Assembly: GCF_002752355.1 (NCBI RefSeq)
Contig: NZ_MRAV01000014.1
Location: forward strand, 496,001-560,000
Length of the DNA: 64,000 nucleotides
Direction of reading: 5' to 3'
Source of the DNA: Leucobacter sp. OLIS6
Lineage (GTDB): Bacteria > Actinomycetota > Actinomycetes > Actinomycetales > Microbacteriaceae
The notes beneath the pieces were generated by a model that made no database searches, had not been told where the DNA came from, and was given only the letters and a program-made list of their open reading frames with translations. The position numbers and the translations under genes were made by a program. Positions 44,949 through 54,129 of the stretch are shown here, one piece after another; position 1 is the first letter of the stretch; every line of letters begins with the position of its first letter.

Positions 44949-47900
44949 TTACGGCCGGAACATCGAGACGCCCGGGCCGTCCTCGTAGCCGAAGAACTCC
45001 CGCTCGAACACGGCGCGGGCGCGGCGAGCGGCGCCGAACCAGCGCTCCTCGATCTCGCCCGTGCTCCCGCTCGGCAGTCCGAGCACGCCGGCGATGCCCT
45101 CGAGGTCGGTGCGGTCGTTCGGCAGGCTGTCGGATCTGCGTCCCGACCAGAGCGTCAGCGCGGAACGCAGCGTGCTCGCCAGCGTCCACGATTCCATGAG
45201 CGATTCCTCGGACTCGCCGTCGATGAGTTCGGCCTCGACGGCGGCGTGCAGGGCTTCGCGTGTCGACACCGTGCGGAACGCGGGGATGCTCGCGCCGTGC
45301 TCGAGCTGCAGCAGCTGCACGAGCCACTCGACGTCGCTGAGACCTCCCGGTCCGAGCTTGAGGTGCCGCCGGGGATCGGCGCCGCGCGGCAGCCGTTCCG
45401 CCTCGACTCGCGCCTTGAGCCGTCGCACCTCGCGTACCTCGTTCTCGCCGAACTGTTCGGGGAATCGGATCTCGTCGGCCAGCGCGAGGAAGTCGCGGCC
45501 GAGCTCGACGTCGCCTGCGACGGCGCGCGCACGCAGCAGCGCCTGGGCTTCCCACGTGAGCGACCAGCGTTCGTAGTACGCCCGATACGCGTCGAGGCTG
45601 CGCACGAGCGGGCCGTTCTTGCCCTCGGGACGCAGATCGAAGTCGAGGTCGACCGGGAAACGCGGATCCGACACGAGCCGTCGCAGCTCCGTCACGAGGC
45701 GCAGCGCCTCGCGCGTCGCGGCGTCCGGGGCCGTGCCCGGCAGCGCCCGGTGCACGGCGACGAGGTCGATGTCGGAGGCGAATCCGAGCTCCCTCCCGCC
45801 GTAGCGCCCCATGCCGATGAGGGCGAGCTCGATCCCGGTCTCCGGCGCGCTCTCGCGCAGGGCGAGCAACAGTGCGTCGAGCAGGGCGCCGTGCGCGGCG
45901 TCGAGCCCGCCGGCCACCTCCTCGTCGTCGATCACGCCGACGAGTCGCCCGAGCGCGAGCCGCAGGATCTCGCGCCGGTGCGCGGCACGCAGCGCGACCG
46001 CGGCGTCGTCGACCGTCGCCCGGCGCGACGCCATCGCCCGCATCTCGGCACGGAGCGTGCCGAAGGAGGTCGGCATCATCAGCTCGTCGCGCTCCAACCA
46101 GGCGACGGCCTCGGGGATCGATTCCAGCAGCTCGGCGGCGAAGCGCGAGGTGGACAGCACGTGCGTGAGCCGCTCGGCGGCCTCCGACCCGTCGCGCAAC
46201 AGCCGCAGGTACCAGGGCGTGTCGCGGTTCGCCTCGCTCACCCGCCGGAACGCGAGCAGCCCGGCATCGGGGTCGGTGCCCGAGGAGAGCCACTGCAACA
46301 GCACCGGCAGCAGGTTGCGCTGGATCCGCGCGCGGCGGGACCCGCCCGAGGTGAGAGCCGTCAGGTGCCGCATCGCGCCGTCGGGATCGCGGAAGCCGAT
46401 GCCGACGAGCCGTGCCCGCGCCTCGTCGCCGCCCAGCACGAACTCGGCGTCGGGCAGCGCGGCGACCGCGCTGAGCAGCGGAGCGTAGAAGATCTTCAGG
46501 TGCAGCTCGCGCACCTCGTGCTTGATCGACTCCCACCGGCGCCGCAGGTCCTCGGCGGTCGCGGCGAGCCCCGAGGCCCGCGCGAGCACCCGCAGCCCGT
46601 CGGGATCGCGCGGCATCAGCGCCGTGCGCCGCAGCTCCCGCAGCTGCAACCGGTGCTCGAGCAACCGCAGCCGCGCGTAGTCCGCCTCGAGGCGCTCCCC
46701 GTCTTCGCGGGCGACGTATCCGCCGGCGACCAGCGCGTCGAGGGACTCGAGCGTGCCGCGGAGCCGCAATCGTTCGTCGTACTGCCCGTGCACGAGCTGC
46801 AGCAGCTGCACGCTGAACTCGATGTCGCGCAGCCCGCCCGGACCGAGCTTGAGCTGGTGGTGGATGTCCTCCTCGGCGATGTGCTCGGTCACGCGCCTGC
46901 GCATCCGCTGCACGGAGCCGACGAAGTCCTCGCGCGACCCGCTCGCCCAGACCATCGGCCGGGTGCGCTCGACGAACTCCTCGCCGAGCGCGAGGTCGCC
47001 GGCCACTGCCCGCGCCTTCAGCAGCGCCTGGAACTCCCAGGCCTTGGCCCAGCGCTCGTAGTAGCTGAGCATCGATGCGAGGCTGCGCACCAGCGCGCCC
47101 TGGCGCCCCTCGGGCCGCAGGTTCGCATCGACCTGCCAGAGCGGGGGTTCGTGCGCGGGATCGTGGATCGCGCGCATGAGCTCGCCCGCGAGCCGGGTGG
47201 TCACGCGGATGAGCGCGTCCCCGTCGAGCACGTCGTCGTCGGTGCTGCCGACGACGAACACGACGTCGACGTCGGAGACGACGTTCAGTTCGCGGGCGCC
47301 GCACTTGCCCATCGCGACCACGGCGAGGCGAGCGGACGCGACACGTTCGACGGGAACCGCGGGTCCGCCCTCGCCGTCGAGCAGTCGACGCCGGGCGACC
47401 GCGAGACCGGCCTCGAGCGCGGCCGCGGCCAGGTCGGAGAGCGCGGCCGCGACCTCCGCGAACGGTCCGGGCTCCCCCGCCGCCGAACCGCGTTCGAGGT
47501 CCGCGACCATCAGCTCGGCGAGCAGTTCGCGGTAGCGCGTCCGGAGCGCGTTCCAGGCGGACTCGTCGGACGACGACGCGATGGGTACCCGCTGGTCTTC
47601 GGAGGCGGCCGGATCCTCGGAGACGGCCCCGGGGGCCGGATCCGAAGCTCCGACCGCGGCGAGCAGTTCGCGCCGCGCCTCCGCAGCATCGGGCATCCGC
47701 CCGCCGTCCCGCAGCAGGCGCGCGAGGTCGCGGGGGTTCCGCACGAAGAACTCCGCGAGCGCGGGCGAGGCGCCCGCGAGCCGGCACAGCCGCGCCCACT
47801 CGCTCGCGCGGAAACCCGCGCAGAGCTCGGGATGCCGCTCGGCGAGCTCGCTCAGCCGCGCGAGCGCGGTGTCGGGATCGGCCGCCCCGGCGAAGGCGTC

Positions 47901-48068
47901 GAGCAGCGTCTCGGCATCGATCGGCGCGACGTCCGCGTTCGCGGTGCCGCCCGCTTGCTCGGCGAGCAGGGCCGCGAGACCGTCGATGCGGTCACGAGCC
48001 TCGCTCAGCTCTTGGAACCCGGCGCGCGCGACGCGGCCGAGCGTGGAAGGACGGGATCCCGGAGCCAT
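44949..48068 (-). CDS. glnE: Bifunctional glutamine synthetase adenylyltransferase/deadenylyltransferase GlnE
   Basis: 1039 aa. Adds and removes AMP on the conserved Tyr of GlnA1, switching it off or on with nitrogen status. Two nucleotidyltransferase domains are visible. The N-terminal one has MGKCGARELNVVSDVDVVFV and the C-terminal one has GMGRYGGRELGFASDIDLVAV, each with paired metal-binding Asp. Each is followed by a PII-uridylyltransferase-like helical domain (LKLGPGGLRDIEFSVQLLQL and LKLGPGGLSDVEWLVQLLQL). It lies 7 nt downstream of glnA2 on the same strand, so the two are cotranscribed. Confidence 0.96.
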   Translation of the reverse strand: MAPGSRPSTLGRVARAGFQELSEARDRIDGLAALLAEQAGGTANADVAPIDAETLLDAFAGAADPDTALARLSELAERHPELCAGFRASEWARLCRLAGASPALAEFFVRNPRDLARLLRDGGRMPDAAEARRELLAAVGASDPAPGAVSEDPAASEDQRVPIASSSDESAWNALRTRYRELLAELMVADLERGSAAGEPGPFAEVAAALSDLAAAALEAGLAVARRRLLDGEGGPAVPVERVASARLAVVAMGKCGARELNVVSDVDVVFVVGSTDDDVLDGDALIRVTTRLAGELMRAIHDPAHEPPLWQVDANLRPEGRQGALVRSLASMLSYYERWAKAWEFQALLKARAVAGDLALGEEFVERTRPMVWASGSREDFVGSVQRMRRRVTEHIAEEDIHHQLKLGPGGLRDIEFSVQLLQLVHGQYDERLRLRGTLESLDALVAGGYVAREDGERLEADYARLRLLEHRLQLRELRRTALMPRDPDGLRVLARASGLAATAEDLRRRWESIKHEVRELHLKIFYAPLLSAVAALPDAEFVLGGDEARARLVGIGFRDPDGAMRHLTALTSGGSRRARIQRNLLPVLLQWLSSGTDPDAGLLAFRRVSEANRDTPWYLRLLRDGSEAAERLTHVLSTSRFAAELLESIPEAVAWLERDELMMPTSFGTLRAEMRAMASRRATVDDAAVALRAAHRREILRLALGRLVGVIDDEEVAGGLDAAHGALLDALLLALRESAPETGIELALIGMGRYGGRELGFASDIDLVAVHRALPGTAPDAATREALRLVTELRRLVSDPRFPVDLDFDLRPEGKNGPLVRSLDAYRAYYERWSLTWEAQALLRARAVAGDVELGRDFLALADEIRFPEQFGENEVREVRRLKARVEAERLPRGADPRRHLKLGPGGLSDVEWLVQLLQLEHGASIPAFRTVSTREALHAAVEAELIDGESEESLMESWTLASTLRSALTLWSGRRSDSLPNDRTDLEGIAGVLGLPSGSTGEIEERWFGAARRARAVFEREFFGYEDGPGVSMFRP

Positions 48069-48075
48069 CGGCCGA

Positions 48076-49413
48076 TCAGATCGTGCCGAGCATCGAGGAC
48101 AGCTCGAACGGCGTCACCTGGCTGCGGTACTCGTCGACCTCCCGACGCTTCTCGCGGATCAGATAGGCGAACACCTGCTCGCCCAGCGCCTCTGCGACGA
48201 GCTCGGAGCGCTCCATCACCGCGAGCGCGTGATCCAGGCTGGTGGGCAGCGGATCGAAGCCGAGCGCGCGACGCTCGCCATCGCTCAGCGCCCACAGGTT
48301 CTCCTCCGCCTCGGGCGGGAGCTCGTATTCCTCTTCGATGCCCTTGAGGCCGGCGGCCAGCAGCACCGAGAAGGCGAGGTACGGATTGGCCGCACTGTCG
48401 AGCGCGCGGTACTCGACGCGTGCGCTGCCGCCCTTGCTCGGCTTGTAACTCGGCACGCGCACGAGCGCGGAGCGGTTGTTGTGGCCCCAGCTCACGAAGG
48501 ACGGAGCCTCGTCGCCGCCCCACAGCCGCTTGTACGAGTTGATGTACTGGTTGGTGATGGCGGTGATCTCGGGCGCGTGCCGAAGCAGGCCCGCGACGAA
48601 GCGGCGGCCCGTCTGCGAGAGCTGGTACTTCGCCGCCGGATCGTAGAACGCGTTGGCGTCGCCCTCGAACAGCGAGAGGTGCGTGTGCATGCCCGATCCC
48701 GGCTGCCCGGCGAGCGGCTTCGGCATGAAGGTGGCGTGCACGCCCTGCGCGATCGCGACCTCCTTCACGACCGTGCGGAAGGTCATGATGTTGTCGGCCA
48801 TGGTGAGCGCGTCGGCGTAGCGCAGGTCGATCTCGTTCTGCCCGGGACCCGCCTCGTGGTGGCTGAACTCGACCGAGATGCCGAGATCTTCGAGCATGTT
48901 GACGCTGTCGCGTCGGAAGTCGTGCGCGGTGCCCCCGGGGACGTTGTCGAAGTAGCCCGCCCGGTCGACGGGCACGGGGCCCTCGGCGCCGAACTCCTTG
49001 GACTTCAGCAGGTAGAACTCGATCTCGGGGTGCGTGTAGAACGTGAAGCCGCGCTCCGCAGCGCGAGCGAGGCCGCGCTTCAGCACGTTGCGCGGGTCGG
49101 CGACGGCCGGCTCGCCGTTGGGCGTGCGGATGTCGCAGAACATGCGCGCCGTCGGGTCGGTCTCGCTGCGCCACGGCAGCAACTGGAACGTCGAGGGATC
49201 CGGGACCGCGAGCAGGTCCGACTCGTAGGCGCGGGTCAGGCCCTCGATCGCGGACCCGTCGAAGCCGATGCCCTCGCCGAAGGCGCCCTCGACCTCGGCG
49301 GGCGCGAGCGCCACCGACTTGAGCGTCCCCGCGACGTCGGTGAACCAGAGGCGCACGAACTTGACGCCGCGCTCCTCGATGGTGCGGAGGACGAAATCCC
49401 GCTGCTTGCTCAC
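48076..49413 (-). CDS. glnA2: Glutamine synthetase family protein GlnA2
   Basis: 445-aa type I glutamine synthetase-like protein. The fold signatures are present: GFDGSAIEGLTRAYESDLL, HPEIEFYLL, KPLAGQPGSGMHTHLSLF and INSYKRLWGGDEAPS. The adenylylation Tyr of GlnA1 is replaced by Trp (W374 in ENLWALSDGERR), so GlnE should not modify it. GlnA2 of mycobacteria and related bacteria is a non-essential isoenzyme. Some GlnA-like actinobacterial proteins instead gamma-glutamylate polyamines, so the substrate needs testing. It is first in an operon with glnE. Confidence 0.92.
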   Translation of the reverse strand: MSKQRDFVLRTIEERGVKFVRLWFTDVAGTLKSVALAPAEVEGAFGEGIGFDGSAIEGLTRAYESDLLAVPDPSTFQLLPWRSETDPTARMFCDIRTPNGEPAVADPRNVLKRGLARAAERGFTFYTHPEIEFYLLKSKEFGAEGPVPVDRAGYFDNVPGGTAHDFRRDSVNMLEDLGISVEFSHHEAGPGQNEIDLRYADALTMADNIMTFRTVVKEVAIAQGVHATFMPKPLAGQPGSGMHTHLSLFEGDANAFYDPAAKYQLSQTGRRFVAGLLRHAPEITAITNQYINSYKRLWGGDEAPSFVSWGHNNRSALVRVPSYKPSKGGSARVEYRALDSAANPYLAFSVLLAAGLKGIEEEYELPPEAEENLWALSDGERRALGFDPLPTSLDHALAVMERSELVAEALGEQVFAYLIREKRREVDEYRSQVTPFELSSMLGTI

Positions 49414-49495
49414 GCCGGCTCCGATCGGGTCGATGATCCTCCCCGCGCTGCGCGAGGACTGCTCTCAGACTACCGGCGCGGAGCCTTCGCGCGAC

Positions 49496-49699
49496 TCAGT
49501 CGTCCTGCGCGTCTTCCTCGGCCCACTTCTTGGCGCGCTCCGCGACGATCTCGGGGCCGCGAGCGGCTTCCTCGCGCGTCGCGAACGGACCGATGCGGTC
49601 GACCGAGAGCGACTGCGGCCCGTCCTCGACTTCGCCGGTGCGCGTGTTGTACCAGTACGTCTCCTGGGGATCGTCGATCCCCCAATCCCGCTTGCTCAT
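49496..49699 (-). CDS. Small SPOR-like protein
   Basis: 67 aa: MSKRDWGIDDPQETYWYNTR, then QSLSVDRIGPFATREEAARG and an acidic tail. Microbacteriaceae carry closely similar small proteins annotated as SPOR-domain proteins beside map. The segment IGPFATREEAARGPEIVAERAKKW fits a SPOR-type strand-helix, but the short length makes the peptidoglycan-binding role uncertain. Only 18 bp separate its start from that of the divergent map, so the promoters overlap. Confidence 0.75.
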   Translation of the reverse strand: MSKRDWGIDDPQETYWYNTRTGEVEDGPQSLSVDRIGPFATREEAARGPEIVAERAKKWAEEDAQDD

Positions 49700-49717
49700 G
49701 TTCCATAGACTAGACGC

Positions 49718-50590
49718 ATGCCGTTCGATTCCGCAGGTCACCTGGTCCCCGGTCACGTCAGCCCCGTGCGGGCCGTCCCCAAGCAGATCCAGCGACCGCC
49801 GTACGTCGGACTCGACGCGCCGCCGCCCTACACGGGCGACAACACCTACTCCGAGGAGGAGATCGCGAAGATCCGCGCCGCGGGCCGCATCGCGTCGCGA
49901 TCCATCGACGCCGCCGCCGCGGCGATCCGGCCGGGCGTCACCACCGAGGAGCTCGACCGCATCGCGCACGAGTACGTCGTCTCGCACGGCGCCTACCCCT
50001 CGACGCTCGGCTACCGCGGGTTCCCGAAGTCGAGCTGCACCTCGGTCAACGAGGTCATCTGCCACGGGATCCCCGACGACACGGTGCTGCGCGAGGGCGA
50101 CCTCGTCAACATCGACGTCACCGCCTACCTCGACGGCTACCACGGCGACCTCAACCGCACGTTCCGCGTCGGCGAGGTCTCGGAGGAGGCCGACCTGCTG
50201 ATCCAGCGCACCGAGCAGGCGCTCATGCGTGGGATCAAGGCGGTCGCGCCCGGCCGCGAGGTGAACGTGATCGGCCGCGTTATCGAGACCTACGCGAAGC
50301 GCTTCGGCTACGGCGTCGTGCGCGACTTCACCGGGCACGGCGTCGGCGCCGCCTTCCATACGGGGCTCATCATCCCCCACTACGATTCGGCGCCCCGGTT
50401 CGACGACGTGATCGTGCCCGGCATGGTGTTCACGATCGAGCCGATGCTGACGCTCGGCACCCACGAGTGGGACCAGTGGGAGGACGGCTGGACCGTGACC
50501 ACGCGCGACCGCTCGCTGACCGCGCAGTTCGAGCACACGCTCGTGGTGCGCGAGCAGGGCGTCGAGATCCTCACGCTGTCCGACGACTGA
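49718..50590 (+). CDS. map: Methionine aminopeptidase type I
   Basis: Removes the initiator Met from nascent proteins. It is 290 aa, including the N-terminal extension with a PxxP-like linker ([20 protein letters not shown]) seen in actinobacterial type 1b/1c enzymes. Metal ligands lie in [19 protein letters not shown] (two Asp), [17 protein letters not shown] (His), FTIEPML (Glu) and FEHTLVV (Glu). TAGACT sits about 9 nt before the ATG and there is no Shine-Dalgarno, so the transcript is probably leaderless. Confidence 0.95.
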   Translation: MPFDSAGHLVPGHVSPVRAVPKQIQRPPYVGLDAPPPYTGDNTYSEEEIAKIRAAGRIASRSIDAAAAAIRPGVTTEELDRIAHEYVVSHGAYPSTLGYRGFPKSSCTSVNEVICHGIPDDTVLREGDLVNIDVTAYLDGYHGDLNRTFRVGEVSEEADLLIQRTEQALMRGIKAVAPGREVNVIGRVIETYAKRFGYGVVRDFTGHGVGAAFHTGLIIPHYDSAPRFDDVIVPGMVFTIEPMLTLGTHEWDQWEDGWTVTTRDRSLTAQFEHTLVVREQGVEILTLSDD

Positions 50591-50730
50591 GGCGCGGCGC
50601 GCTTCGCGGCTTCACGATCTCGGAGCGCTGCGCGCTTTCGGAGATTCGCGCACTTTCGGGGATCCGGGTGGAACAGCGTCCGAAATCATGAGGGTCTCCG
50701 CATCGGGTGCGCAGCGCGATCCCGTTGGGG
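50591..50730. other. Spacer between map and rnpB with degenerate repeats
   Basis: Contains two loose copies of a tttcggagat-like segment (about 50635-50645 and a variant near 50652) and gcgtccgaaatc at about 50675. The last motif is shared with the inverted repeat at 41114-41174. No gene is seen. Confidence 0.45.
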
Positions 50731-51111
50731 AGAATGGGCCGGATCATACGCCGGGTTCTGTCCCGCCGGCCGAAACCGGCGGTGACGGTCATCTCTCTCG
50801 AAGTGCCGTTGCCGACACCCTCTAGCGGCCTACCCGCAGACTCGGCGAGGAGCTTCAACGCCTGCTGTCTGGCCTTGCTGCGAACGAGGTTTACCTGGCC
50901 GCCCGTGTCACCACGGACGCCGGTGGTCTCTTACACCACCGTTTCACCCGTGCCGCCCCGGCGAACCGGAGCGGTCGGTCTGCTTTCTGTTGCACTTTCT
51001 CGCGGGTTACCCCGGGTGGGCGTTACCCACCGTTCTCCTCTGTGCAGCCCGGACGTTCCTCGGCGCGCCCGCCGAAGCGAACGCGACGCGACCGTCTCAC
51101 CGACCCATTCT
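50731..51111 (-). ncRNA. rnpB: RNase P RNA, bacterial type A
   Basis: Catalytic RNA of ribonuclease P, which matures tRNA 5' ends. On the minus strand the 5' end AGAATGGG (51111-51104) pairs with the 3' end CCCATTCT (50738-50731) as helix P1. The universal P4 strand reads GAGGAACGTCCGGGCTGC (near 51062-51045). The 3' conserved block ACAGAACCCGGC precedes the closing stem. It is about 381 nt long, normal for actinobacteria. The GAGGAACGTCC carries a C where most bacteria have A. Confidence 0.93.
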
Positions 51112-51122
51112 CGGTGAACAGT

Positions 51123-51755
51123 CTACTGAACTTCGGCGATACCGGCGATGCCGCGACGATCCCCCAGCCCGTAGTAGTGCCGGAAGTTGTAGATCAGGGG
51201 CCGCCAACGCTCGGGGTTCACGTGCGAGGACCCAGGAACCGTGAGTTCGTCCGCGACGTGCACCGCGCACACCCGTGCGTGCACGCTGGCGACCCCGTCC
51301 GGCTCCTCATGGATCCCGGTGACCCGAGCTTCGAGGTGGACCGGGAGCTCGGCGACCCGATCCGGCGCGACGATGCCCGACCGCAACGGATGCCATCCCA
51401 CCATGCTGAACTTGTCCGCGACGAAGCGGGTTCCCTCGCGCTTGCTCTCGGGAATCGGGTCGGCGCCGGTCGTCCGCCCGAGCAGCTCGACGGGCTCCCA
51501 GCGGCCCTCGTCGACGAGGTTCAGCACCAGTTCGGGTGCCCGCCGCAGATTGACGATGCTGTGCCCTGTCGCCCCCAGACCGATCACCAGAAGATCGTCG
51601 AGCGCCCAGTAGGAGGAGATCGGTGCGAGGTTCGATGTGCCATCCGCGTTCACCGTGGACAGCACGCCGACCGGAGTCCCGAAGTAGAGCACGGACGGGG
51701 TGATGGTGCGGTGGACGCTGGAGGGTTCGGCTGCGGCTGGCGTTGTTTCGAGCAT
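51123..51755 (-). CDS. Flavin reductase family protein
   Basis: 210 aa with the flavin-reductase-like FMN-binding split barrel: PVGVLSTVNADGTSNLAPISSYWALDDLLVIGLG near the N-terminus, then LRRAPELVLNLV and the helical segment after it. Such proteins reduce FMN or FAD or act as small oxidoreductases; the partner is unknown. It was started at MLETTPAAAEPSSVH. It is divergent from an ArsR-like regulator at 51821, which probably controls it. Confidence 0.85.
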   Translation of the reverse strand: MLETTPAAAEPSSVHRTITPSVLYFGTPVGVLSTVNADGTSNLAPISSYWALDDLLVIGLGATGHSIVNLRRAPELVLNLVDEGRWEPVELLGRTTGADPIPESKREGTRFVADKFSMVGWHPLRSGIVAPDRVAELPVHLEARVTGIHEEPDGVASVHARVCAVHVADELTVPGSSHVNPERWRPLIYNFRHYYGLGDRRGIAGIAEVQ

Positions 51756-51780
51756 GCGGAACAGTGTGACCGCGGAACGT

Positions 51781-51796
51781 TTCGGTGCGCGCCGAA
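51781..51796. promoter_or_regulatory. Palindrome between flavin reductase and ArsR-type regulator, candidate operator
   Basis: ttcggtgcgcgccgaa pairs with itself at 7 of 8 positions. Two direct copies of gcggaac (51757-51763 and 51773-51779) lie beside it. It sits in the 65-bp spacer of a divergent regulator/target pair. Confidence 0.4.
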
Positions 51797-51820
51797 GCAT
51801 CGATCGGGAAGAATTGCTCC

Positions 51821-52510
51821 ATGGACGCACGCGAGAACGGGGCCGCACTGGCCAGAGCAGCCTCGGTGATCTCGGACACCAGCAGAGCCACCATACTGCT
51901 CATCCTGCTCGACGGTCGCGCCTGGACCGCGACCGAGCTCGCCGCGCAGGCCGGGATCGCCCGATCGACCGCGTCCGAGCACCTGCACGTGCTGGTCGAC
52001 AGCGGGCTGGTCGTGGAGCGCCGGGCCGGGCGCCACCGCTACCTGAGCCTTGCCGACGCGCGAGCGGCGGCGCTGGTCGAGAGCCTCTCGCTGTCGACGG
52101 TCGCACCTCCACCGAAGCCGTCGCTCCGCGCGATCGCTGCGGATCGCGCGCTTCGGGAGGCGCGCAGCTGCTACGACCATCTCGCGGGCGCCGCAGGTGT
52201 GGCGATGCTGGGCGCCTTGGAGGCACGGGAGCTGATCGGTCCGGGCCCAGGGCTCACCTCCGCCGGTGAACGGTGGTGCGCTGAGCTCGGCCTCGATTTC
52301 GAGTCCGCCGCACGCTCGCGCCGCCCGTTCGTCCGGCGCTGCCTGGACTGGACCGAACGCCGCGACCACCTGGCCGGGGGCCTCGGCGCAGCCCTGTTCG
52401 AGCGATTCCTCGAACTCGGTTGGCTGGCCCGCGGTCCGGTGCCGCGAGCGGTACGCGTCACCGGTCCAGGCCGGGCCGAGCTGCAGGCGCGGCTCGGCCT
52501 CTTCGAGTGA
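51821..52510 (+). CDS. ArsR-type winged-helix transcriptional regulator
   Basis: 229 aa from MDARENGAALARAASV, with GGAAG upstream; an in-frame ATG at 51785 would overlap the putative operator. The HTH domain is about residues 20-90: RATILLILLDGRAWTATELA, IARSTASEHLHVLVDSGLV and the wing VERRAGRHRYLSLAD. The C-terminal 130 residues include two Cys near HLAG (SCYDHLAG, RRCLDWTERRDHLAGGLG) and contain no ArsR-family CVC box, so metal sensing is not evident. It is divergent from the flavin reductase. Confidence 0.87.
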   Translation: MDARENGAALARAASVISDTSRATILLILLDGRAWTATELAAQAGIARSTASEHLHVLVDSGLVVERRAGRHRYLSLADARAAALVESLSLSTVAPPPKPSLRAIAADRALREARSCYDHLAGAAGVAMLGALEARELIGPGPGLTSAGERWCAELGLDFESAARSRRPFVRRCLDWTERRDHLAGGLGAALFERFLELGWLARGPVPRAVRVTGPGRAELQARLGLFE

Positions 52511-52517
52511 GCGGAGC

Positions 52518-53246
52518 CTAAGCCTCGTCGACGCGCACGAGGATCGCGCCGCTGCCGGGGCAGAAGACGATCTCGTCGGGTGCGGTCTCGCGGATCGTCA
52601 TGAGCTCGGCCGGCGCGAGCGCCATGTTGGATCCCTCGGAGACGTTGCCCCGGAGGCGGGCCGCACCGATGCCGTTGCGGGAGCGGGTCTCCTCGTAGAG
52701 ACCGAGCAGGTCGCGCTGGATCTCGGCGGCCACACCGGCTCGCTCCTCAGCGGCGGCGGAGGCCTCGCGGGCGATGGCGGCCTCGGCCTCGCCGATCGCG
52801 GCCTCGAGAGCCGCGCGACGGCCGTCGACCCCGCTCAGCGCGGCGGCCGCCTCGTCGAAGCGCGCCTTCGTCTGCTCCGCGACCTCCATCAGCTCGAGCT
52901 CGCGCTCCTCGAGCTCACCGGTGCGGCGTGCCAGGGTGTCGAGCTCGTTCTGCAGGGCCTGCGCCTCTTTGGGCGAGGTGCTCGCGGCGATCAGCTGCTC
53001 GTCGCGCGCCTTGCGGTCCCGCACCATCTGGGTGTCGGACTCGAGCCGATCGATTTCGGCCTGCTGGCCGTCGAGCTCGCGCTGGAGCCCCATGAAGCGC
53101 TCCTTCGCGGCCGCCAGCTCGCCCTGCAGCGACGCCAGCTCGGCGCGCTGCGGGATCTGCTCGCGTTTGCGCCGCAGCCGAGCCGCGGTCGTGTCGAGCT
53201 CTTGCAGGTCGAGCAGCAGTCGCTGCTGGCGGGGACTGGCCTTCAT
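52518..53246 (-). CDS. Coiled-coil protein related to zf-RING_7/C4-type zinc-ribbon family, cysteines mostly lost
   Basis: 242 aa. Residues of about 10-175 are a continuous coiled coil (LLDLQELDTTAARLRRKREQ, LASLQGELAAAKERFMGLQ and similar). The C-terminal part (ARLRGNVSEGSNMALAPAEL, then DEIVFCPGSGAILVRV) matches the family's zinc ribbon. Of the usual four Cys only the one in FCPGSG remains, so zinc binding is unlikely. In actinobacteria it is normally next to the Nif3-like gene, as here (11-bp gap). The function is unknown. Confidence 0.85.
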   Translation of the reverse strand: MKASPRQQRLLLDLQELDTTAARLRRKREQIPQRAELASLQGELAAAKERFMGLQRELDGQQAEIDRLESDTQMVRDRKARDEQLIAASTSPKEAQALQNELDTLARRTGELEERELELMEVAEQTKARFDEAAAALSGVDGRRAALEAAIGEAEAAIAREASAAAEERAGVAAEIQRDLLGLYEETRSRNGIGAARLRGNVSEGSNMALAPAELMTIRETAPDEIVFCPGSGAILVRVDEA

Positions 53247-53257
53247 AGCACCCAAGA

Positions 53258-54127
53258 CTAGCGCCCGGAACCCGCGCCGAGCGCGCGTCCGTCGTTCGCG
53301 CCGACCGAGAAGACCCACGGATCGGTGCGTCGCGCACTCACGCGGAACTCGACGCCGGGCAGTTCGGCCGCGAGTCGTTCGGCGGCTCCCTCGAGCCAGA
53401 GCGATTCGCTCGCCCAGTGGGCCACGTCGACGAGCGCCGGGCCGCCCGCGACCGCGGACTGCTCGAGCGACTCCTGCGCGGGGTGATGCCGCAGGTCCGA
53501 GGTGAGGTAGACATCGGCTCCGCGCACGAGCGGGTGGTCGAGCAGGCTGTCGCCGGCGCCACCGAGCAGCGCGACGCGACGAACCGGACGCTCCGGGTCC
53601 CCCGCGACGCGAACACCGCTGACCGTGGCCGGCATGATCCCGGCGACCCGATCGGCGAACGCGCGGAGCGGTTCGGGTGCGGGCAGCTCCCCCACCCGGC
53701 CGATCCCGGCGCTCGGATCGCTCGCCATCGGCACGATGGGCTGCGCATCCTCCAGGCCGAGCCGGCGCGCGATCACGTCGGAGACACCGCCCTCGGGCTG
53801 GTCGGCATTGGTGTGCGCCGCGAGCAGCGCGCACTCGCCGCGGATCAGTCGCGCGAGCAGCGAGCCCTTGGCCGTGTCCTCGGCGATCGAGTTGATCCCG
53901 CGCAGCAGCAGCGGGTGGTGCGTGAGCAGCGCGTCGGCGTCCCAGTCGAGCGCCTCCTCGACCGTGACGTCGACGGCGTCGACCGCGAGCAGTACCCGGC
54001 GCAACGGGGACGCGGCATGGCCGGTGACGAGGCCGACGCGGTCCCAGCTCTCGGCGGTGGCCTCGGGCCAGAAGCGCTCGGCCGTGCGGCGCAGATCGCC
54101 GAGGGTGTGCGGTGCGTCCTGCATCAT
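53258..54127 (-). CDS. Nif3-like dinuclear metal-center protein (GTP cyclohydrolase I type 2/NIF3 family)
   Basis: 289 aa from MMQDAPHTLG with GGAGG 5 nt upstream. Family metal ligands are seen in DALLTHHPLLLRGINS (two His), AHTNADQ (Asp) and VDVAHWASESLWL (His, Glu). The N-terminal WDRVGLVTG is conserved. The activity is unresolved. It begins 2 nt after the metI stop, so it is carried on the methionine-transporter transcript. Confidence 0.9.
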   Translation of the reverse strand: MMQDAPHTLGDLRRTAERFWPEATAESWDRVGLVTGHAASPLRRVLLAVDAVDVTVEEALDWDADALLTHHPLLLRGINSIAEDTAKGSLLARLIRGECALLAAHTNADQPEGGVSDVIARRLGLEDAQPIVPMASDPSAGIGRVGELPAPEPLRAFADRVAGIMPATVSGVRVAGDPERPVRRVALLGGAGDSLLDHPLVRGADVYLTSDLRHHPAQESLEQSAVAGGPALVDVAHWASESLWLEGAAERLAAELPGVEFRVSARRTDPWVFSVGANDGRALGAGSGR

Positions 54128-54129
54128 GA

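Noticed and set aside
44935-48347. Long second frames on both strands over glnE
   Set aside because: Arg/Ala/Gly-rich shadows of glnE with no start signals or domains.
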